From: Siphonodentalium dalli
Lineage: Eukaryota > Mollusca > Scaphopoda > Gadilida > Siphonodentaliidae
Length of the DNA: 64,000 nt
Direction: 5' to 3'
NCBI GenBank assembly: GCA_032622095.1
Contig: CP136067.1
Location: forward strand, 54,849,899-54,913,898
Shown: piece by piece, positions 58,177 to 64,000 of the stretch
Numbering within the stretch: position 1 is the first letter of the stretch
How the letters are laid out: each line of letters starts with the position of its first letter
Made by a program: the position numbers and the translations under genes
The notes under the pieces: model-generated
What the model was told of the DNA's origin: nothing
The model's input: the letters and a program-made list of their open reading frames with translations, nothing else
Databases searched by the model: none

Positions 58177-58448
58177 CCCTTTCTATACTAAATGGATTCT
58201 CACATTAAGTTTTTTAAAGTATACATAGGAATATTGTGTTATTCATATGGAGGGATGTTAAGGATATATGAGCAGATAACAGTCAGATGATAATACAAGT
58301 GCAGAAGTATTCATTTTCATTTGTGGGAAATGTTTAGATAACAAGTTCAAGAAAAGACCTATGGCCGTTTGTTAACTTGAACTTATTATCTGAACATTTC
58401 CTATAAAGGGAATACTCGTCAATGAGTATTTAGTATAGAAATGGTTAA
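58173..58448 (+). mobile_element. MITE-B, best-preserved full copy
   Basis: TTAA at 58173-58176 and 58445-58448. The ends CCCTTTCTATACTAAATGG and 'tatttagtatagaaatgg' are inverted copies. Central palindrome 'aacaagttcaag'/'cttgaacttattatctgaac'. TTAA duplication and CCC ends fit piggyBac-type MITEs. Confidence 0.9.
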
Positions 58449-58690
58449 AGGGAGTCAAGGCCTTCGAAAATAAAAAACATGTAACATCATAAATTTGAAG
58501 TGGGTTCATGCGAAATAATATAGAAGTCTGTGAAACAACTATCAACATGTGATGTTTACTGGCAAACACACGCAAAATTTCATTATTGGAATAATGCACA
58601 CAATAACAAACTATCTGTTTCTCCATGTTCTTCTTATGGTGATGTTTTTACAAGACTTAAACTTAAAGCTCCAGCAAATTAGCAGGACCA

Positions 58691-58916
58691 CATAACCCTT
58701 TCTACACTAAATACTCATTGATGAGTAGTTTCTTTAGGAAATGTTCAGATAATAAGTTCCAACAACAAATGACAATAGGTCTAAACATTTTCCACCAATG
58801 AATATAATTTCTACTGCACATATATCCTTAACATCCCTGCAAATGAATAATAGACCATTGCAATGTATACTTTTTGAACTAAATGGGAGAATCCATTCAG
58901 AAAAGAAAAGGTAAAC
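58691..58916 (-). mobile_element. MITE-B copy, reverse orientation
   Basis: 'ataaccctttctacactaaa' at the left, 'cattcagaaaagaaaagg' at the right. Internal blocks are complete and reversed relative to 58,173. The flanking TTAA sites have mutated. Confidence 0.8.
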
Positions 58917-59489
58917 GTTTTTTTTTTCAGGTGGCACTTCTCATACAAAACGTGTTATTTTTTATACACTAGAATCTTAAAAAGTAAACTAGGTCTCATA
59001 AAAAATAGCCTTTTAAATTTTCTGAACAACTCAGGAATATTGATCGGGTGTTGACAAACTAAATAGTTGAAAAGCAGCTTCGGTTTGACGGTAATATGAC
59101 GATACCTCGAGCATTGGCGCCGCAATACAGGAACTTATAATGAACTGTCACTATGCTCGAATAACAATGCACTGGTATATTGCACAAGATCAATCCAACA
59201 CATTTCCCGTCGATGATTAGATGTCAATTTGCCGAGGGAAGCAGCTTCTGGCTGATGAGAATTATACTGTTGGTGACAATTTAAATCAATGAAATCAATG
59301 AATTTATGATGTACTTCAGTGTCTGCGACAGACAGCGCTATGTACAAATGTACACTGACACAACTAAAAGCTAGTCAAAACTGGGAGAAATTTTTGAAAA
59401 GAAAAAGAACATGTTTTGATGGCATTTTTTTATGTAGCATCCCTCCCTTTTAAAATAAATCACTCGTGAAAAATCTAGTGTGGCATATA
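58917..59489. other. No feature recognised
   Basis: Unique-looking sequence. The 70-codon minus frame at 59135-59347 is unrecognised. Confidence 0.3.
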
Positions 59490-59703
59490 CAGTAATGCCC
59501 TAAATAATCAACTCCTTAACAACATCAGAATTATGGGTAATTTTTCAGGATTTACTTGGAAATATGGCTTGTTGAAATTCATTGTAAAGCTCTCACTGAC
59601 AGCTTTCCGATGAATGGCAACAAGCCATATTTCCGACTAAATCCTGAAAAGTTAACCATAATTCAGCTGTGGTTTAAGGAGTTGATTATTTAGGGCATTA
59701 CTG
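59490..59703. mobile_element. MITE-A, complete 214-base palindrome
   Basis: TA at 59488-59489 and 59704-59705. Ends CAGTAATGCCCTAAATAAT and TTAGGGCATTACTG, centre 'aaagctctcactgacagctt'. Confidence 0.9.
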
Positions 59704-60758
59704 TACCATAGTGTTCTGAAAGTAGTGACTTTTGTGGATTCATCTCGGCTGAAAAGTTCAGATTTTAACATTTCTGTGATTGCCCATCAACTATTAAAGG
59801 TAGATTCTGTCAAAAATGGCAAGCACAAAAGGATTTTCAAGTAAACTCAACATGCCAAAGACATGGACAAGTCAGTTACTTAAACGTTTTATTGGTATAA
59901 ATAGTTGACTTATTTCACTGAGGACTTCACCAGAGGCGAGATTGAAGTAGTGTTCCCGAGTACCAATGTCATCAACAGTTTGAGAAAACCAGCTGGTTAC
60001 TAAGACTTTAATTTCCTGACAATTAAGTCGATAGGGCAGACATAGATCTGAATGAGTTATCTTTTCTTGTTACAAATTGGTGGGTCTAAAGTCGTATATA
60101 CATAGGCATAATTCCTTCTGTAGCGAAGAAACGTCCCAGGACAATTCATTTATGGATGGAAGAATGAACAATGTTGACACCTTGTAGCCTCAGAGGCATT
60201 CGGTATAGAATTGCGCATTCCGATGACGACAGTAGTGAAAAATATCGTTAAGGGCTCAGAATTGATCGTAACACAAGCTGAGCAGGATATCGTATAATTC
60301 AGGACCATTAGACTGATGCCGGCAATATTTGCTGCAGTAATCCGGGATAAAGGTCAATTTCAAAGGGCATGAATCTATCACCACAAATGTCCATGAGCAA
60401 TGATGTTGATTGGATAAATTTCATCTCCAGCGTGTCTAACTGGTATATGGAAGTGTCAGATGGCCACGAGAATCAATGAACAAATCATAGTATATAGTCT
60501 ATATAAATGGCCGAGACTTAGCCAGAGGTTAATACCAGCTATGTGCGGTCAATTGTCATCGCTCTCACACTAGTAGGGCTGCAACGATTTATTGAAAATT
60601 GCGAATCATTGTGTCATGATCTTGGAATCGAACTGTCATGTCTTGGAATGACGTGGCTTCTTGTTTCAATGACTTCCAGAACACTTCTGCGACAAAAGAA
60701 AATGCAAATTGCATACATCAGTTTACTGAGACATGGCCCTGTTTGCAAAATGGTTCCC

Positions 60759-60850
60759 AATTTTATAGCTATAAAGGAGTGATTTCATTCATAAGCTTTG
60801 ACAAAATTTTATAGCTATAAAGGAGTGATTTCATTCATAAGCTTTGACAA
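60759..60850 (+). repeat. 46-base exact tandem duplication
   Basis: Units 60759-60804 and 60805-60850, each containing 'atagctataaaggagtgatt' and 'cattcataagctttgacaa', appear identical. Confidence 0.9.
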
Positions 60851-62136
60851 TATTAAATGAGAAAATTGCACATAGAACAAGAAAGCCAAAAGGCTCTATG
60901 AAATTTGCATGAAATTTGACAAATAAATAACAGCCTAGAGACCAATATGTGGAAGAAATTAACATTCCTGATGAAAAATCAATAATCCTTCATATTATTA
61001 AAGCAAAAACCCCTCAATTTCATGCCATGTTTGTAAATGGGTAGTCGTATCAGCAACACAGCACTTGTACTAGTAGTTGTAGATAAAATGTGCTAATATG
61101 AGTTCTCAATGACAGTTGTGGACATAATGTTCATTAAGACTGGCGCAAAGAACACCCGACATCTGTTTGATGGTATTATTATAATTTGATTTTTTTTTAC
61201 CTTTGGTCGGTCTCAGAAAAAGTAAAAAGATCATGCGTTCATGATTTTGTTGTCCATTTATAACAGTAAATATTAGATCCAGTATAGAGATGAATTGGAT
61301 GAGCCTGTATAGTATACAGTGTATATAATAATATAACCTACCCATCAAAGGAGAGATTACTGAAACTTGAGGACCCATAGTGAATTCTTCATTCAAAATG
61401 CACAACCAGAACTAATAATTTATTCGTGTTCTAATAAGACACACATTTCTTAAAAAGAAAATGCTCCAAAAATATTGAAAATAGATCAAAAATATTTGCC
61501 CAAAACCTGGTACACACCTACACAAAATATCTGGACGTCCTGACACAAAATACCCCCATGGTGTTGTTCCTGTGTTGGCTGGTCACACTTCCATTAAGAC
61601 AGTGATGGATTGGACCCTTGTTTTTTAGCACGTTCTATCACAATCAATGATACATACTGTTAAATCTGAAGGAAACTTGGTTGAACTCGTTAGTCTAACA
61701 ATATTCAGTTAATAATGGAAATAACAGAATCTGCCACTAGGCTACTTACTATATGTGTTCAATGATTTACTTGGCTTCTGATTTTTCAAAAAATTGTCAT
61801 TATAATGCAGACACCAAGTCCGGAACTAATATATAATCAGGCCAAAATCAAGTTCACCCATGTGTCTTGTGACAAATCTGCAACTCATCTGGAACCATCT
61901 CCACAGTTAGTTCTTTATTTCAAGAAATTTTATAATTGCCTCATTTTTATCAGGTGAATACTGAAGGATGCTAATTTAAAAATCTGGGTTAAATAAAATG
62001 AAAATGTTGCAGCTTTCTCGTATCAACCAGAAACATGTTGCCCATTTGTTTCTCATAACCAGATACACCAGTGTATTTTTGCTTAGTCTTATCATAATAC
62101 ATAGAGTAACATGCACTCTTATAAATTAAGGGTTAA
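60851..62136. other. No feature recognised
   Basis: Unique-looking sequence. The 99-codon minus frame at 61106-61405 is unrecognised. Confidence 0.3.
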
Positions 62137-62149
62137 ATGATTTCACAGG

Positions 62150-62331
62150 CAACATTGGCAGAGGTGAATCTAACTGTGTTGCCAGCGAAATATCTTCAAA
62201 TATCCTGGATAATGTATAAAATGAACAAAGGGAATAGAGATGATCTTGTACTCGGCTTTCAACATGGAAGGAGCCATATCAATTTTGTGGCAGTGAGAGA
62301 GATTATGAACGCCTCTGCATTTCACAACTGA
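62150..62331 (+). CDS. Weak exon candidate, fibronectin-III-like start
   Basis: A stretch preceded by a plausible acceptor ('gatttcacag', ending 62149) reads ATLAEVNLTVLPAKYLQISW, then about 38 further residues to a TGA at 62329-62331. The pattern V-x-L-T-V ... L-x-I-S-W resembles the first strands of a fibronectin type III domain. The domain would be incomplete, no conserved Tyr segment follows, and no matching donor is obvious. It may be the last coding piece of a gene or chance. It lies 1.5 kb before, and on the same strand as, the better candidate at 63,783. Confidence 0.2.
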
Positions 62332-62518
62332 CAGTTTGTGATATTTTATGGAAATAATCAGTTTTATGGGACAATGAGCAATTATGGACAGTGCTTTCCT
62401 AATAAGATTACAGTTAGGACTAGAATAATGTTCATACTATAAAGAAAACAACTACTGTAATTACTCACATTTAAAGGTAAGTTTTCTTAATTTTATACAC
62501 AATATTGGTAAACAAAAT

Positions 62519-62533
62519 CCCCCCCCCCCCCCC
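62519..62533 (+). repeat. C15 homopolymer
   Basis: Fifteen consecutive C residues; a G17 run lies 323 bases downstream. Confidence 0.8.
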
Positions 62534-62855
62534 AGTTTTCAGCACACCTGTGCACAATATTTTAAAATTAAATTTTTACATTTACTTATTAAATCATTCA
62601 TCTGAAATTTACCTACTAAACGTTTTACGCTATTCTTAGCAATTAGTACCGCTCCATCTCAAATATAAATGTGATAAAAATTCCATGGATTATAGATGCA
62701 AAAGAAATTTGACATGTTTGTGTGCAATGCGAATAACGGCCACCTACTGATATTCAAACATTCAATAACAATGTCTAAGATGCAGTAGAAAACAATTTCA
62801 GACCTATGTTATATACCAGGGTTTTTGCCAGTGTAATATGACCACTATAACCACT

Positions 62856-62872
62856 GGGGGGGGGGGGGGGGG
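62856..62872 (+). repeat. G17 homopolymer
   Basis: Seventeen consecutive G residues, opposite in sense to the C15 run upstream. Confidence 0.8.
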
Positions 62873-63451
62873 AGATCTCAAAGCCATGCAACCAACGACG
62901 AATATCTAGAATTAGTAAATCAACACATAATTTAAGCCCAAATTATGAACGTCAGGTCGATTCCTCGTCTTCATCTACTTATATTCCTGAGACATCTACA
63001 GGAAAGGAAAAGTAATGCAAGGGTGTTATCATTTATCACTGTACAGAATTGATATTCTACATAGATATTATGCGAAAAAACTTCCAAGTTAAATCTGCAT
63101 TTATATATAAACATTTTTATATCATGAATTATTGATTAAGGAACTTGTATGTGTTATTTGACAACTTAATTACCACCTAACAAGGCAGAATCAAACATGG
63201 CTTTTAGCAATGTTCACTTCGATATAGTTCAGGCAATAATTGTTGTGTATTCTTGAGTTATTTTTAAAATGGTTCACTACTATGACTAGTGGTCAGCATC
63301 AATTAGCTGGCATATAAAATTGACTTACCGCTCCCTGTTGGTTTTATTTAGTATGAGATAGGTGATGTATGCAATAATTTATGGATCGGGTAGGGAAATA
63401 TGTCGGAGTGGAAATTTGGACTGTGGGGAAAAGGAGCTTTAAACAGAGCTA

Positions 63452-63590
63452 CAGTAATGCCCTAAATAATCGACTCTTAACCACAGCAGAATTATGGGTA
63501 ACTTTTCAGGATTTAGTCAGAAATTGTTGCCATTCATTGGAAAGCTCTCAGTGAGTTAAGTCCATGAGTCGATTATTTAGGGCATTACTG
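63452..63590. mobile_element. MITE-A, 139 bases, shortened right arm
   Basis: TA at 63450-63451 and 63591-63592; ends CAGTAATGCCCTAAATAAT and TTAGGGCATTACTG. The right arm retains only 'gtgagttaagtccatgagtc' and the terminus. Confidence 0.9.
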
Positions 63591-63782
63591 TACTGCCCTT
63601 ATAGAGGAAACCCTGTGTATATATTTACATCTTCCACATGTGTGGTGTTAGCAATATTGTAAGATAGGAGAGAAATTTTATGTGACAGGATGGCATTGAT
63701 TTTCTCAACCTCTAATTTGTGGGACAAAGCCTTTCCATTATCATTAACAACATAACCTCTATAACTTGGTTCCCCAACACAG

Positions 63783-64000
63783 AGGAGAGTTATAGTAAAT
63801 TGCTCCGCAAAATTACATGGCCAGACAAACTGCACGAGTTTGATAAACTGCTGGCAGCAACTCTAATCAAAGACTGTCTCTTCCGAGTGGGTAGACCAGA
63901 GCCGAATGACACCGACTATGAGGAGAAAATAGGGCGACGAGGGATCATTGAAATAGTGATGCTTCATAGTGTCTCCCTTGAAATTGAATTGTGGCGCTGT
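63783..64000 (+). CDS. Probable host-gene exon running off the window
   Basis: One plus-strand frame is open from 63716 to the last base, 95 codons with no stop. From about 63783 the sequence becomes less A/T-rich and the translation has real-protein character: SYSKLLRKITWPDKLHEFDK, then a hydrophobic stretch, then acidic EPNDTDYEEK and finally GIIEIVMLHSVSLEIELWRC at the edge. A splice acceptor is plausible just before ('cttggttccccaacacag', AG at 63781-63782), so it looks like the 5' part of an internal exon. No initiator, signal peptide or membrane segment is present. I do not recognise the family. A 78-codon frame on the opposite strand (63599-63835) overlaps but is bounded by stops and less convincing. 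The MITE-A copy 190 bases upstream would lie in the preceding intron. Confidence 0.5.

Noticed and set aside
63599-63835. 78-codon minus-strand frame opposite the edge exon candidate
   Set aside because: The plus-strand frame is longer, reaches the window edge and has a plausible acceptor and better composition.

Overview
The window is a piece of an animal nuclear genome. It is A/T-rich, has no bacterial-style gene layout, and is packed with short non-autonomous transposable elements. Two repeat families with cores of roughly 165-172 bases, a subterminal hairpin and ACGG-like tails look like the 'pearl' elements described from bivalve molluscs. The '...ccataactctgg...' repeat also has a molluscan look. 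My best guess is a bivalve or another lophotrochozoan; this is inference from repeat style, not from a gene.

I see almost no host coding sequence. The best candidate is a reading frame that stays open from about 63,716 to the right edge, probably the start of an exon preceded by a plausible splice acceptor (about 63,783 onward). A weaker exon candidate lies at 62,150-62,331. The only recognisable long protein gene is a broken Crypton-type tyrosine recombinase on the minus strand (35,797-37,178). A degraded LINE 3' end lies at 5,341-5,746.

Layout. 1-12,500: scattered foldback elements, LINE tail, a ~2 kb pearl-like array (5,769-7,770), a TA-flanked MITE nested in a TTAA-flanked one (7,771-8,256), and a double-hairpin TTAA element (10,835-11,097). 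12,506-18,711: a 6.2 kb TIR element flanked by TTA, containing a second 4.5 kb TIR element flanked by TAA (13,171-17,694), both of PIF/Harbinger type and without a visible transposase. 19,000-27,500: a TIR element at 20,237-21,074, a second large pearl-like array (22,201-24,232) and a 931-base element with ~105-base TIRs and a perfect 9-base target duplication (25,214-26,144). 27,500-35,500: mostly unique sequence, with a 41-base minisatellite, a Helitron-like 3' end and a 507-base foldback element. 35,500-37,500: the Crypton relic between two foldbacks. 37,500-64,000: many MITEs, including two almost identical double-hairpin elements (52,304-52,704 and 57,032-57,421), long G and C homopolymers, and the candidate exon at the end.

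The elements fall into repeated families, named here for reference: MITE-A (TA duplication, CAGTAATGCCC ends, Tc1/mariner type); MITE-B (TTAA, CCCTTTCTATACTAAAT ends, piggyBac type); C and D (TTAA, paired hairpins); E and F (pearl-like arrays); G (palindromic '...ggggacctcattctgcaaatgtcagacaca...'); I, J, L (two- or three-copy interspersed repeats); M (foldback). Nested insertions give a relative order: A entered B twice, C entered B, B entered next to J, and the inner PIF element entered the outer one. All calls come from reading the sequence; no database search was possible.
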